Positions 48,089-57,687 of a stretch of 64,000 bases of DNA are shown here, one piece after another; position 1 is the first letter of the stretch, and each line of letters starts with the position of its first letter. The stretch lies in assembly GCA_022510615.1 (NCBI GenBank), contig JAFLTC010000002.1, forward strand, positions 1 through 64,000. The letters run 5' to 3'. Origin of the DNA: Lachnospiraceae bacterium (GTDB lineage Bacteria > Bacillota > Clostridia > Lachnospirales > Lachnospiraceae). Below the pieces are notes generated by a model. It did no database searches. It saw only the letters and a list, made by a program, of their open reading frames with translations, and was not told the DNA's origin. Position numbers and translations under genes: made by a program.

Positions 48089-50344
48089 ATGAATCAATAT
48101 CTGGAAAAATGGGCCGGTAAGGAGCTTATGGCGGAGCTTGAAGAGGGAACCATTAACGCTCCGCAGGATTTGTTGGGATGTCATATTTTTAAAGAGGAGG
48201 GTGTGCAGATTTTTACGGCATACCGTCCCTGTGCGGAAAACATCTGGGTTTTAAATACAAAGGGAATCGTCGTAGGTGAAATGGAGCCGATGGAGGTCGA
48301 GGGACTGTTTGGCTTTGTCATCGAAAAGAAGAAAGATTTTCTGACCGATTACCGCTTCCGGGTCAAGTATACGGAAGATGATGTAGTGGAGCTATGTGAT
48401 CCCTATGCCTATGAAAAACAGATTACCGACTTTGACTGTTATATTTTTGGAGAGGGAAAGCATTATCAAATCTATGAAAAACTGGGAGCCCACTTAGAAA
48501 CGATAGAGGGCGTAGAAGGAACCCGGTTTGCTGTCTGGGCACCGTCTGCCCGCAGTGTCAGTGTCATTGGCGAATTCAATATGTGGGATGGTCGCCTGCA
48601 CAAGATGATGCTGCACGGTGGCAGTGGCTTCTTTGAGCTGTTTATTCCGGGTGCATGGGAAGGCGCAGCTTATAAATACGAGATTACGGCAAGAGACGGA
48701 GAAAGGCATTATAAAACCGACCCTTACGGAAATTATGCACAGCTGCGACCGGATAACGCTTCCCGTATTACTTCCCTATCCGGTTATGAGTGGCAGGATG
48801 GGGAGTACCAGAAAAAAATCAGGAAGAAATCCGTGGCACAGCGTGACAGGGAGCCAATGAATATATATGAAGTTCATCTGGCCTCCTGGAAAAAGAAGGT
48901 GGAAGATGACGATAACGGAAATTACAGTTATCGGGAGCTGGCTTCCATGTTGGGGGATTATGTGGTGGATATGGGATATACCCATATCGAGTTAATGGGA
49001 ATTGCCGAATATCCCTTTGATGGTTCCTGGGGTTATCAGGTAGGCTGTTACTATGCACCTACCAGCCGATATGGAGAGCCAAAGGATTTTATGTATTTTG
49101 TAGATGAAATGCACAAGCGTGGGATACAGGTTATTTTAGACTGGGTACCGGCACATTTTCCAAAGGATGCCCATTGTCTCGGAAATTTTGACGGACAGGC
49201 ATTGTATGAACATCCGGATCGCCGCCGGGGCGAGCATCCGGACTGGGGTACTTATATTTTTGATTACGGACGCAAAGAGGTTATGAACTTCCTCGTTGCC
49301 AATGCCCTGTTCTGGGTGGATAAATTTCATATTGACGGCCTCCGGGTGGATGCCGTTGCTTCCATGCTTTATCTGGATTATGGCAAACAAGATGGTGCAT
49401 GGCTGCCGAACAAAGATGGGGGCAATGAACACTACGAGGCAGTGGAATTTTTACAACATTTAAATTCGGTTATGGCACAGGAACAGCCGGGAGCCTACAT
49501 TATTGCGGAGGAATCCACGGCGTGGCCGGGAGTTACGGATTCGGTAAAAAATCATGGTCTGGGCTTCTCTTATAAATGGAATATGGGCTGGATGAATGAC
49601 TTTTTAGAGTACATGAAGTTAGACCCGTATTTTAAGCAGTTCCACCATGACCAGCTGTGCTTTAGCATCAACTATTATCTCAGCGAAAAGTATATTCTGG
49701 TATTGTCCCACGACGAGGTCGTACATGGAAAATGCTCTCTGTGGAATAAAATGCCGGGACTGGAAGGGGATAAATATGCTGCCCTTCGAGCGGCCTATGG
49801 TTTTATGTACGGGCATCCGGGGAAAAAGCTTCTCTTTATGGGACAGGAATTTGCCCAGAAACGGGAATGGGCGGAAATGCGGAGTCTGGATTGGTTCCTT
49901 TTAGAGGATGAGCGTCATAAAAAAATGCAGGATTATATCCGGGATATGAATCGCCTTTATACCGAGAATCATGCCCTCTACTATAACGATTTTGATGTCA
50001 TGGGCTTTGAGTGGATGGATTGTCGGCGCCCGGAAACCAGTACCGTGGCCTTTGTCCGCAGAGGAAAAACCGCGAAAAACCAGTTGATGTTTATTTTAAA
50101 CTTTACGCCGATTGCCCATGAAAAATATACCGTAAAGGCACCGTGTAAAGGAAAGTATACAGAGATTATAAACTCGGATGATGAAAAATACGGTGGGCAG
50201 GGACGATTAAACACAAAGCCGATTATGGCAAGAAAGGTTGAAATCGCTGACGACAAAGGAGAGGGAAAGAAAACCGGCTATGAACTGGAATTGTATCTTC
50301 CTCCGTTATCGGTTGTGGTATTAAAGTTTGACTATCAGGCTTAA
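48089..50344 (+). CDS. glgB: 1,4-alpha-glucan branching enzyme
   Basis: A 751-residue GH13_9 enzyme with an additional N-terminal domain (~1-110), a CBM48 (~130-215; RFAVWAPSARSVSVIGEFN) and the catalytic barrel: MGYTHIELMGIAEYPFDGSWGYQ, VILDWVPAHFPKD, the nucleophile in GLRVDAVASMLYLDY, the acid in IIAEESTAWP and HDEVVHGKCS. It introduces alpha-1,6 branches in glycogen. GGGGAGGATAAGT is the ribosome site. Terminator 50354-50393 follows. Confidence 0.96.
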   Translation: MNQYLEKWAGKELMAELEEGTINAPQDLLGCHIFKEEGVQIFTAYRPCAENIWVLNTKGIVVGEMEPMEVEGLFGFVIEKKKDFLTDYRFRVKYTEDDVVELCDPYAYEKQITDFDCYIFGEGKHYQIYEKLGAHLETIEGVEGTRFAVWAPSARSVSVIGEFNMWDGRLHKMMLHGGSGFFELFIPGAWEGAAYKYEITARDGERHYKTDPYGNYAQLRPDNASRITSLSGYEWQDGEYQKKIRKKSVAQRDREPMNIYEVHLASWKKKVEDDDNGNYSYRELASMLGDYVVDMGYTHIELMGIAEYPFDGSWGYQVGCYYAPTSRYGEPKDFMYFVDEMHKRGIQVILDWVPAHFPKDAHCLGNFDGQALYEHPDRRRGEHPDWGTYIFDYGRKEVMNFLVANALFWVDKFHIDGLRVDAVASMLYLDYGKQDGAWLPNKDGGNEHYEAVEFLQHLNSVMAQEQPGAYIIAEESTAWPGVTDSVKNHGLGFSYKWNMGWMNDFLEYMKLDPYFKQFHHDQLCFSINYYLSEKYILVLSHDEVVHGKCSLWNKMPGLEGDKYAALRAAYGFMYGHPGKKLLFMGQEFAQKREWAEMRSLDWFLLEDERHKKMQDYIRDMNRLYTENHALYYNDFDVMGFEWMDCRRPETSTVAFVRRGKTAKNQLMFILNFTPIAHEKYTVKAPCKGKYTEIINSDDEKYGGQGRLNTKPIMARKVEIADDKGEGKKTGYELELYLPPLSVVVLKFDYQA

Positions 50345-50353
50345 AACAAAATT

Positions 50354-50393
50354 AAGTAGAATAACGGCGCCAAATGGCGCCGTTATTCTACTT
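50354..50393 (+). terminator. Perfect 18-bp bidirectional terminator
   Basis: Perfect 18-base arms (50354-50371 and 50376-50393) with an AAAT loop, GC-rich in the centre. It separates glgB from the convergent 50393 gene, whose stop codon overlaps its last base. Confidence 0.88.
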
Positions 50394-51340
50394 CAAGACA
50401 ACTTTTTGTATTCGTACTGTGCCTGTGCACCTTTTATATAATTGACTAACGATGGAATGATTCCAATCGCAGCCAGTGCATAACCCATAATTAAGTCATG
50501 CCAGTAGGCTTCTGCAAATTCCGAAGAATATTCGATAAAGAATGAAATACTCTGGTAAGCTGTGGAAAAGGAATATTCTTCTACTTCCTGCATCATGCTG
50601 ACGGCAACAGAAATATTGTGGGCAAAGTATACCGCTACAAAGTCAAGAACGATGCAGATAATAATTCCTGCAATATTTATTCTGCCGCCTAACAGCTCAA
50701 AGCCCTTAAAGGAGCAAATCATCATAACGGCACCGGCGATTCCTGCAATGAAGCCCATCTGATAAAAAACAATCCATAAAATTACACCAATCAAAACACC
50801 GACAAAGGCACCGACGATACCGGTAACATAATTGATTGGTCTGCGGCTTTCTTCTTCTCTTGCCGCATTTAAAATCTGTTCATTCTGGGTACCACAGTCC
50901 GGGCAGATGTAATGTGCTCTTCCCTGTACGCTGCAAAGAGAAAGGGATGCCTCTTCCTTGCCGCAGAGACCGCAACAGCTTATGTAGCCATTCCGGGAAA
51001 GATAGTTCCACACCTCATCTAAAATTTCCGTAACCGTTTCCGGCACATTTTTTAGAAGGTTCGGCCTGCGAAGAGAAATCTCAATGCGGCTGTCAATATA
51101 ATTAGCAGAAAGAATACGTTTATTAGTCGTTTTTAATTCTGTCAGATATTGTTGCATCGGCACGGCAGGTGCATAGCTGCCTTCCTTCGCATTGATGTTG
51201 ATTGTAGTGACCGGCACCGAAGAATTGTTCATAAACTGAATCACCGTATAATATCCCCTGGCATATCCACTAATGATATCATTGGGTGCCTGAACAAGGG
51301 AGTCATTGCGGATAATCATTTGTGCAAATTTTTCTTTCAT
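50393..51340 (-). CDS. Hypothetical zinc-binding membrane protein
   Basis: A 315-residue protein. Residues ~1-115 are a soluble alpha/beta domain, ~120-150 hold a cysteine cluster (CCGLCGKEEASLSLC, YICPDCG) likely binding zinc, then four membrane segments (~170-190, 195-215, 220-240, 280-300). The combination is a recurring unnamed family in Clostridia. The ATG follows GAGGAGGAACAA on the minus strand. Function unknown. It lies 10 bases after the protease gene's start region? no: it is downstream of the subtilase on the same strand, whose coding begins upstream at 53510. Confidence 0.72.
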   Translation of the reverse strand: MKEKFAQMIIRNDSLVQAPNDIISGYARGYYTVIQFMNNSSVPVTTININAKEGSYAPAVPMQQYLTELKTTNKRILSANYIDSRIEISLRRPNLLKNVPETVTEILDEVWNYLSRNGYISCCGLCGKEEASLSLCSVQGRAHYICPDCGTQNEQILNAAREEESRRPINYVTGIVGAFVGVLIGVILWIVFYQMGFIAGIAGAVMMICSFKGFELLGGRINIAGIIICIVLDFVAVYFAHNISVAVSMMQEVEEYSFSTAYQSISFFIEYSSEFAEAYWHDLIMGYALAAIGIIPSLVNYIKGAQAQYEYKKLS

Positions 51341-51350
51341 TTGTTCCTCC

Positions 51351-53510
51351 TCATCTTTTCTTTTTGATTTTTACTTTGCAGTAGGCTTTCTTTTTTGAGC
51401 CATCTTTAGCCCGGGCGTATATTTTTACTGTATGCCCGATACCTTTTTTCTTTGCTTTTACTATACCATTTTTTGTGACTGTTGCATACTTTTTTTTGGA
51501 GGAATACCATTTTACTTTTTTATTTGTCGCATTTTTTGGTGTGATGGTGGCTTTTAGTTTTAATTTTTTCTTATACCGCAGGGTTGCCTTTTTCCTGTTC
51601 AGCTTCACCTTTTTTACCAGTATCTTTTGTTTGGATTCTGGCACGGTAGAGGAGGCAATTTTACTCATGTCTAAAAGCCCACTTGTTTTACAGTGCAAGG
51701 AAAGAGAGGATAACTTACGGGTACAGGAAAGCAGTCTGCTCTTTCGTTTTGTTGCGGTATCGGTAGTAAAATGGGAAGCCATAACTGCCACAGCACCGGA
51801 AACAATGGGAGCTGACATGGAGGAACCGCCCATAATGCTATATTTTCCGAACCGGGTTGTGTCCGGATTGTCAACAGAAATAGCCGGGTTATCAATATAA
51901 ATAGCGGCCTGGCTGTAGAGAGGACCAGATAGCCCCAATAACCTTACATAGCGCTTTCCCGATTGTGTAATAAAATAGGAAGAGGATATTTTTCTGCTAT
52001 AGTGCTCCCAGGATATTTCTCCCTTTTCGGAAAGACCGATATCGCAGGAGACATAGTGGGTTTTTGAGGCATCTAGATTCAAATCCGTCACATCCATATA
52101 TACGAAAAAGGAGGAGGTGCCATAAGGTGCCCGGATGAATATCTGAAGGGAGCCATCGCTTATGTTTCCGAAATAGTCCTCCGCAGAATGAGAAATTCCC
52201 ATGTATTCCGTATCCGGTGATTGGATACCAATATCCGTCGGTGTGTATAGAGCTGTCTCTTCATCTCCACAGGAGGAGTAATAGGCACAGAGTGCCTTCT
52301 GTTCTTCCCGTGTATAAAAAGACGGAAAAAATTCCGTTCTATTTACCGTAGATACAATATCGCTTCCCGGGGCAAACAAATCGACACTGGAGATGCCATA
52401 ATCGGAAAAAGAAGCAGGTAAATCATTTGGCGTAGAGGCGCCGACTTTTACGGTATAAGTATCCGGTAAATCATAAGGGCATTCTTTTCGGCTGGAAAAG
52501 GTAGCATCTCGATTTTTCCCGTCATTTCCCGCGGCAAAAATAAACAGAGCACCGGCAGAACCAATTTTTTTCACAAGTTCTTTCATTGTTTCGGAGGAGC
52601 CTCCTCCCCCCCAGGAACAGTTTATAGCGGCGATGTTGGCACCCAGTTTTTGTGCCCTATAAATATAATTAAAAGCCCCAATAATGGAGGAATTGGAAAT
52701 ATCTCCGGAAGAGTCAACTACTTTGAGCGCCATCAGGCGGACATTATTGCTGACACCGGCAATTCCCTTGCCGTTATTGCTGATGGCACCGATGGAGCCG
52801 GCGCAGTGAGTGCCATGCCCATCCTCATCTTCATCCATAGGGTCGCTGTCATAGTCCCCATAATCATAGCCGTACACACCCGGCAAGGAAGAATATGGAT
52901 TTTTCCACATCCGGGCGGACAGATCCTCGTGGGTATAGTCAATTCCGGTGTCTACTACAGCCACAATGGGAGTTTTAGAGCTGGAAATATTCTTTCCTTT
53001 GGAATACTGGATTCCTTTGCCGGAACCGGAGAATTTCCCCGTTCCGTCCAGATACCACTGAAAATCGGAAAGAGTATCATTGGTAACGGACATTTTTTTC
53101 TGGTAATAATCCGGTTCGACAGAAACGACATAGGCCTTCTTTTTCAGCTTTTCTATCAACTCCTCTGTCGAATAGATATCCGAGGAAACCTTAGAGACAT
53201 ACATTGTCTTATCTTCCAAAAATTCCTTTTCCTCTTCTGTGTTCCCCAGTGTATCAGCATTTCCAAAGTTCCAGGAAGTTTCTACCTGAATCTCATCATC
53301 AAAGGAGGTAGTCCCCTTTTTTGCCAGAGAGGTTTTGGATGGTGCGGCCAGGGTTACGATAACTTGTCCCTCGATATGGGTACCTTCTTCCTCAGAAGAA
53401 AACGTAAAGGAATCAAAAATTGCCGCATGGGAGGAAAACGGTGCCGCTTCTGCCAATGTGAGGAAAAGCAAAAAAGCAGACAAAGTAATAGAAATAAATT
53501 TTTTTAGCAT
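51351..53510 (-). CDS. Secreted subtilisin-like serine protease (S8) with Ig-like domain
   Basis: A 719-residue exported protease. Signal peptide (~1-29), an I9-like propeptide (~45-140, HIEGQVIVTLAAPS), and the S8 catalytic domain with Asp187 (VAVVDTGID), His232 (DGHGTHCAG) and Ser564 (GGSSMSAPIV). A Lys-rich C-terminal Big_2-type domain (~635-719; ATITPKNATNKKVKWYSSKK) probably anchors or binds the wall. A beta insert sits between His and Ser. AAAGGAGGTACTT precedes the ATG. Stop is 10 bases upstream of the 51340 gene's start, so the two are likely cotranscribed, the protease first. Confidence 0.92.
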   Translation of the reverse strand: MLKKFISITLSAFLLFLTLAEAAPFSSHAAIFDSFTFSSEEEGTHIEGQVIVTLAAPSKTSLAKKGTTSFDDEIQVETSWNFGNADTLGNTEEEKEFLEDKTMYVSKVSSDIYSTEELIEKLKKKAYVVSVEPDYYQKKMSVTNDTLSDFQWYLDGTGKFSGSGKGIQYSKGKNISSSKTPIVAVVDTGIDYTHEDLSARMWKNPYSSLPGVYGYDYGDYDSDPMDEDEDGHGTHCAGSIGAISNNGKGIAGVSNNVRLMALKVVDSSGDISNSSIIGAFNYIYRAQKLGANIAAINCSWGGGGSSETMKELVKKIGSAGALFIFAAGNDGKNRDATFSSRKECPYDLPDTYTVKVGASTPNDLPASFSDYGISSVDLFAPGSDIVSTVNRTEFFPSFYTREEQKALCAYYSSCGDEETALYTPTDIGIQSPDTEYMGISHSAEDYFGNISDGSLQIFIRAPYGTSSFFVYMDVTDLNLDASKTHYVSCDIGLSEKGEISWEHYSRKISSSYFITQSGKRYVRLLGLSGPLYSQAAIYIDNPAISVDNPDTTRFGKYSIMGGSSMSAPIVSGAVAVMASHFTTDTATKRKSRLLSCTRKLSSLSLHCKTSGLLDMSKIASSTVPESKQKILVKKVKLNRKKATLRYKKKLKLKATITPKNATNKKVKWYSSKKKYATVTKNGIVKAKKKGIGHTVKIYARAKDGSKKKAYCKVKIKKKR

Positions 53511-53676
53511 AAGTACCTCCTTTTTCTATGCAAAAAAACAAAAACTTCGTAGGAAAAGTATTGCGTCCAGCCCTATTTACTGATATTATTAATACATATG
53601 ATACATTTATTTTGTGACGGAAATATGATAAAACAATTAATTTAGCCAGAGGGCGTAAAAGATTGGAGGATTTACA

Positions 53677-54756
53677 GTGATATTTGTAAAGACAGAAGAA
53701 TTAAAAACCGGTATGCGTCTGGGGAAACCGATTTATAACAAAAATGGTGTTCTTTTGCATGACCGTGACACCAAGCTGACGAGGCAGGCAATTTCCGGTA
53801 TTAAAAATTTCGGATTAATGGGGCTGTATATTTTAGAGCCGGCAGAGCCACTGCCACCAATGACGGAGGAAGACATTAATTTTGAGCGATTCCAGACAAT
53901 GGCAGTGTTCAGTATCCGGGAGGATTTGGAGTTAATTGCCAGTGGAAAAAAGGATAAGGGACTGGACTGGCTGTGCAGCCTTGTTATCAGAAATTATGGC
54001 GATTTAAATCACAAAATAAATTTTGTGCAAAGTCTTCGGAGCAGTGAGGATTATGTTTATAAACATGTGCTGAATGTGGCAATTCTGTCTGCGCTTATCG
54101 GGGGACAGATGGGGTTGCCTCTGGGAAGAATAAACATGTTGGTTAAGAGTGCTATCCTTCATGATATAGGTGCGCTGAAGATACAGGGAATGCCGGATGA
54201 CGAAGAGGATGCGCAGGTCAAGGAAGCCATTAAGAAAAACTCCCAGGAAATTTTGCAGCAGTATCCGGAATTAGATGAAGAGATTCTGCAATTGATAGGA
54301 CAGATGCAGGAGCTATATACACGAGAGGATTCTGATGAGGAGATACCGGAGGGACTAAAAACAAACGTAAATGCCAATATTCTTTATATAGCAGATGCCT
54401 ATGACCGGATGACGGCGATGAAATCCCATGAGGAGCCCACTTCAGAAGTAAGGGCAATCAGAGAGCTTTTGGAGCAGGAGAAAAGATATGACCAGAAGGT
54501 TGTAAATTCGCTTATAAAAGCGATTAACATATTGTATCCGGGAGTTTGCGTGGAACTGACAAACCGTGAAACCGGACTGGTTATTCTCGAAAACGAGGAC
54601 AATCTTTTCGAACCGATGGTATTGAATTTCAAAGACAATCAGCTGTATGATTTGTCCCGGCCTTCAATAAAAGAGAAACTTCAGATTACGGATGTTATGA
54701 AAACGATGGATAACCGAATTAAACTGGACCCGGATTTATTAAAGGCATATCAATAA
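53677..54756 (+). CDS. Degenerate HD-GYP protein beside flagellar genes
   Basis: A 359-residue protein with the same layout as the intact HD-GYP protein at 25418: N-terminal DUF3391-like part (KTEELKTGMRLGKPIYNKNG), then an HD-like domain. The HD motif reads ILHDIGALK, losing the Lys of HDxGK; the HHE...GYP loop is replaced by QMQELYTREDSDEEIP, and the end ADAYDRMTA is retained. It is probably not a working phosphodiesterase but a c-di-GMP sensor or structural protein. GTG start with TTGGAGGA. It is upstream of the FliK-like/flagellin genes. Confidence 0.8.
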   Translation: MIFVKTEELKTGMRLGKPIYNKNGVLLHDRDTKLTRQAISGIKNFGLMGLYILEPAEPLPPMTEEDINFERFQTMAVFSIREDLELIASGKKDKGLDWLCSLVIRNYGDLNHKINFVQSLRSSEDYVYKHVLNVAILSALIGGQMGLPLGRINMLVKSAILHDIGALKIQGMPDDEEDAQVKEAIKKNSQEILQQYPELDEEILQLIGQMQELYTREDSDEEIPEGLKTNVNANILYIADAYDRMTAMKSHEEPTSEVRAIRELLEQEKRYDQKVVNSLIKAINILYPGVCVELTNRETGLVILENEDNLFEPMVLNFKDNQLYDLSRPSIKEKLQITDVMKTMDNRIKLDPDLLKAYQ

Positions 54757-54760
54757 GACC

Positions 54761-54788
54761 TAAAGGTTTCTCGCTTTCCAGCCGAAAT
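54761..54788 (+). promoter_or_regulatory. Candidate SigD promoter within an inverted repeat
   Basis: TAAA (54761-54764), 16-base spacer, GCCGAAAT (54781-54788), one base longer than the standard SigD spacing. A perfect 12-base inverted repeat TCTCGCTTTCCA (54769-54780) / TGGAAAGCGAGA (54803-54814) surrounds the -10 box. Serves the FliK-like gene and flagellin. Confidence 0.6.
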
Positions 54789-54823
54789 ATACGGTAAGAA
54801 ATTGGAAAGCGAGAGTGAAATCT

Positions 54824-57658
54824 ATGGTAATACAGTCAAACAAGATTTCCCCTGACTTCAACGGCACGGAAGCGATAAAGAAGCTTGGCGTGTCAGTACA
54901 GAATGCCAAGGATGGCAGCGTTTCCAATGTATTTTTGGATCAGACAAAGGATTGTGCCGTACAAAAGGATTCGGGAAGCATTGTGTATACAAAGGCACAG
55001 GCAAAACAATTACATAAGGAAGATATGGAGTTTCTTGATGACGGAAGTATTTCTCCGGCAGCATTTATTAACAGTTGTATGACCGGAGAGGATATGCAGG
55101 CGTTGTCAGAAGAGGAAACTCCGTTGGAGGAATATACTTCATCCCAGCTGGAAAGAGCGGTAAGCCGTGTAAAAAAGCAACGTTCGGAGAAAGAACAGGC
55201 AGTGGAAAAACAGGTGGAAAAGGTACAGGACGAAAGAGATGCCAGAGAACGCCATCTGATGAAAAAGCTGCCGGATACTCCGGAAAATGTAGCACGGCTT
55301 TCTAATGCTGTCAATATGCTGACAGAACTGGATACTTTTTCGGCTGCGTCGATGAAGTTTTTTATTGCCAGAGGTGAGCGGATTACGCCGGAAGGGATAG
55401 GCGGAAGTCGAATTACAACAGGGATACAGGATAGTGTACCTGCCACCCAGCCGGAGGAGGATTTTTCCCAGATAGAAAAGCAGGCAGAAGATATTTTGCA
55501 GGAAGGTGGTCTGCCGGTTACGGAAGAGACAATGGGAATCGCAAAGTGGCTCTATGAAAATGATTTGCCGGTAACGGCGGAAAACGTCTTAACCTATCAG
55601 CAGATTGAGCAGTTAAAAAATGAAAGTACGGATACGTTGATTGCCCGGATTGTCGATGGAATGGTGGATGGAGTGAAACCGGAAAAGGCAGATTTGACAA
55701 AGCTGTCCACCGCAGAGGCAAAGGAGGTAATAGATGCCTTTCTGGCGACAGAGGAGGAGGTATTCCACCGGGAATACCCGACAGAAGCAGATTTCCTGCG
55801 GGCGAAACGCCAGATGGAGGAAATCCGTTTGACAATGACGATAGAAGCGGCCCGGACCATGTCAGCAAAGGGAATCACTTTAGATATTTCTTACTTGGAA
55901 GAAATTGTGGAGGAGCTAAAGCTCCAGGAGCAGCAGGCAAAGGAAGCTCTGTTGGCGGAGACGGGAACACCGATAGAAGAAAAGAACCTTACGGTTATGA
56001 CAGATACTGTACAGGCGGCGCAAAATGTATTGTTTGCACCGGTGGAACTGCTTGGTCAGACAAGACAAGCGGGATATGTCCAGACATTGACAGAGTTGTC
56101 GGATTCCGCCGTGACCTTAACCGAGCAGTACCAGAAAGCAGAGCAGTCTTATGAGGCAGTGGGAACAGAGGTCCGCCGGGATTTGGGCGATTCCATGACA
56201 AAGGCATTTCAGAATGTGGATGACATACTGAAAGAGCTGGATTTGGAAATCACCGGAAGAAATCAGAGGGCAGTGCGGATTCTGGCATATAACCAGATGC
56301 CGCTTGATAAAGAAAGTATTTTACAGATGAAGGAATATGACAGTCGTGTAACGACTCTTATGGAAAGTCTAAAGCCGGCTGTTGTTTCGGAAATGATAAA
56401 AAAGGAAATCAATCCGTTAGAGATGTCTTTGGAAGAATTATCCGAAGCGGTAAAAGAAGTGCAGACAGAAGCAAATACAGACGACATTTCTTTCCGTAAG
56501 TTCCTCTGGAAGATGGACCATCAAGGGGGCTTAAGCGAAGAGGAACGAAAGAGTATGATAGGCATTTACCGTTTGTTAGACAAGGTGGAGAAAAGCGATG
56601 GTGCTGCCATTGGTAAGGTAATAAAAGAAGGCAGGGAATTATCTTTTTCCTCTCTTTTGTCGGCGGTGCGGACGAAAAAGGCAGAGGGAATGGAATTCCG
56701 TGTGGATGATGATTTTGGAGGCTTAGAGGAGGTTATCACTACCAAAGAGTCGATTTCCGACCAGATTCAGGCGGCATACGATACTACCCTGACAACGGGA
56801 CTGGTGAAAAACCTGTCTCCGAAGGTGATGAGTGAGCTGCTCCATGATAAAGGCGATATGTCATTGGAGGCCTTTTTAGAGGCATGTGAGGCAGAGAACG
56901 AAACTGGAATGGCAGAGTATTATAATCATCTGGCAGATGAAGTGAAGGCAATTATGGCAGATGCGGGAGAGCGTCTTCAGGAGTTTTTGCAACAGCTGGA
57001 TTTACCGGATACACTGAATAATCTGGCAATGGCACAGGCATATATGAATAGCGGTGCAAAGGAATATGAGTCTCTTTGGAAGAAAGAGGAAAGTGAGGAA
57101 CTTCAGGAGATTTTTGATGAGCCGGAAAAACTAGATGAGTTCTACCAGAGCATGGACGAAAATCATGCAGAAAGCCTTGAGAAAAGCAGGGAAGGTGACG
57201 ATATAACATATGATGGCGTTGTTTCTCTGGCTAAAATGGCAAATAGCATTTCCTTTTACCAGAATCTGCGGAGCCATCAGGTATATGAAGTGCCGATTGT
57301 AACGGAGCGGGGGATTACAACCTGTAATGTTACGATAGAAGGAGGCAAAAGCCGGGAAAAGGGAACCGTAGAAATATATATGGAGTCGGAATCTCTCGGC
57401 AGTGTACAGGCGACCTTTAAGTTGAGCGGAAAGCACGTCAAAGGATTTATGACAGCGGAAAACGCCGACAGCCTGAAGGAATGCAGAAGCATTCTGGATA
57501 ACTTTGAAAAGGATTTGGAGGAGAGTGGGTTCACAATGGATAGTGAAAGCCTGATTCAGGGCAGCCGCCGTTCTCTTCATGTAGGAAATAAATCAGAGGG
57601 TGCAAAAAATCAGGATTTGTACCGGATAGCAAAAATGTTTATTGTAAACATTACCTAG
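54824..57658 (+). CDS. Large helical protein with FliK-like C-terminus, in flagellin operon
   Basis: A 944-residue, mostly alpha-helical, acidic protein. A charged coiled coil lies around 110-145 (VKKQRSEKEQAVEKQVEKVQ). The middle repeats a short motif like GLPVTEE / DLPVTAENV / MPLDKES. The last ~110 residues (TCNVTIEGGKSREKGTVEIY, SLGSVQATFKLSGKHVKGF, SILDNFEKDLEESGF) follow the Flg_hook pattern of FliK hook-length proteins. Start at ATG 54824 or GTG 54815; both lack a clear ribosome site. Followed after 29 bases by flagellin. Likely a flagellar assembly protein; role otherwise unknown. Confidence 0.72.
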   Translation: MVIQSNKISPDFNGTEAIKKLGVSVQNAKDGSVSNVFLDQTKDCAVQKDSGSIVYTKAQAKQLHKEDMEFLDDGSISPAAFINSCMTGEDMQALSEEETPLEEYTSSQLERAVSRVKKQRSEKEQAVEKQVEKVQDERDARERHLMKKLPDTPENVARLSNAVNMLTELDTFSAASMKFFIARGERITPEGIGGSRITTGIQDSVPATQPEEDFSQIEKQAEDILQEGGLPVTEETMGIAKWLYENDLPVTAENVLTYQQIEQLKNESTDTLIARIVDGMVDGVKPEKADLTKLSTAEAKEVIDAFLATEEEVFHREYPTEADFLRAKRQMEEIRLTMTIEAARTMSAKGITLDISYLEEIVEELKLQEQQAKEALLAETGTPIEEKNLTVMTDTVQAAQNVLFAPVELLGQTRQAGYVQTLTELSDSAVTLTEQYQKAEQSYEAVGTEVRRDLGDSMTKAFQNVDDILKELDLEITGRNQRAVRILAYNQMPLDKESILQMKEYDSRVTTLMESLKPAVVSEMIKKEINPLEMSLEELSEAVKEVQTEANTDDISFRKFLWKMDHQGGLSEEERKSMIGIYRLLDKVEKSDGAAIGKVIKEGRELSFSSLLSAVRTKKAEGMEFRVDDDFGGLEEVITTKESISDQIQAAYDTTLTTGLVKNLSPKVMSELLHDKGDMSLEAFLEACEAENETGMAEYYNHLADEVKAIMADAGERLQEFLQQLDLPDTLNNLAMAQAYMNSGAKEYESLWKKEESEELQEIFDEPEKLDEFYQSMDENHAESLEKSREGDDITYDGVVSLAKMANSISFYQNLRSHQVYEVPIVTERGITTCNVTIEGGKSREKGTVEIYMESESLGSVQATFKLSGKHVKGFMTAENADSLKECRSILDNFEKDLEESGFTMDSESLIQGSRRSLHVGNKSEGAKNQDLYRIAKMFIVNIT

Positions 57659-57687
57659 TGAAAACAAGACAGAAAGGACGATGAAGC

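Noticed and set aside
52650-53507. 285-residue plus-strand frame across the subtilase gene
   Set aside because: Its composition mirrors the antisense of a coding gene with intact D/H/S motifs and it has no ribosome site.
54803-54814. Inverted repeat at the FliK-like gene as a terminator of the HD-GYP gene
   Set aside because: No T-run follows, and the left arm is upstream of the candidate SigD -10 box.
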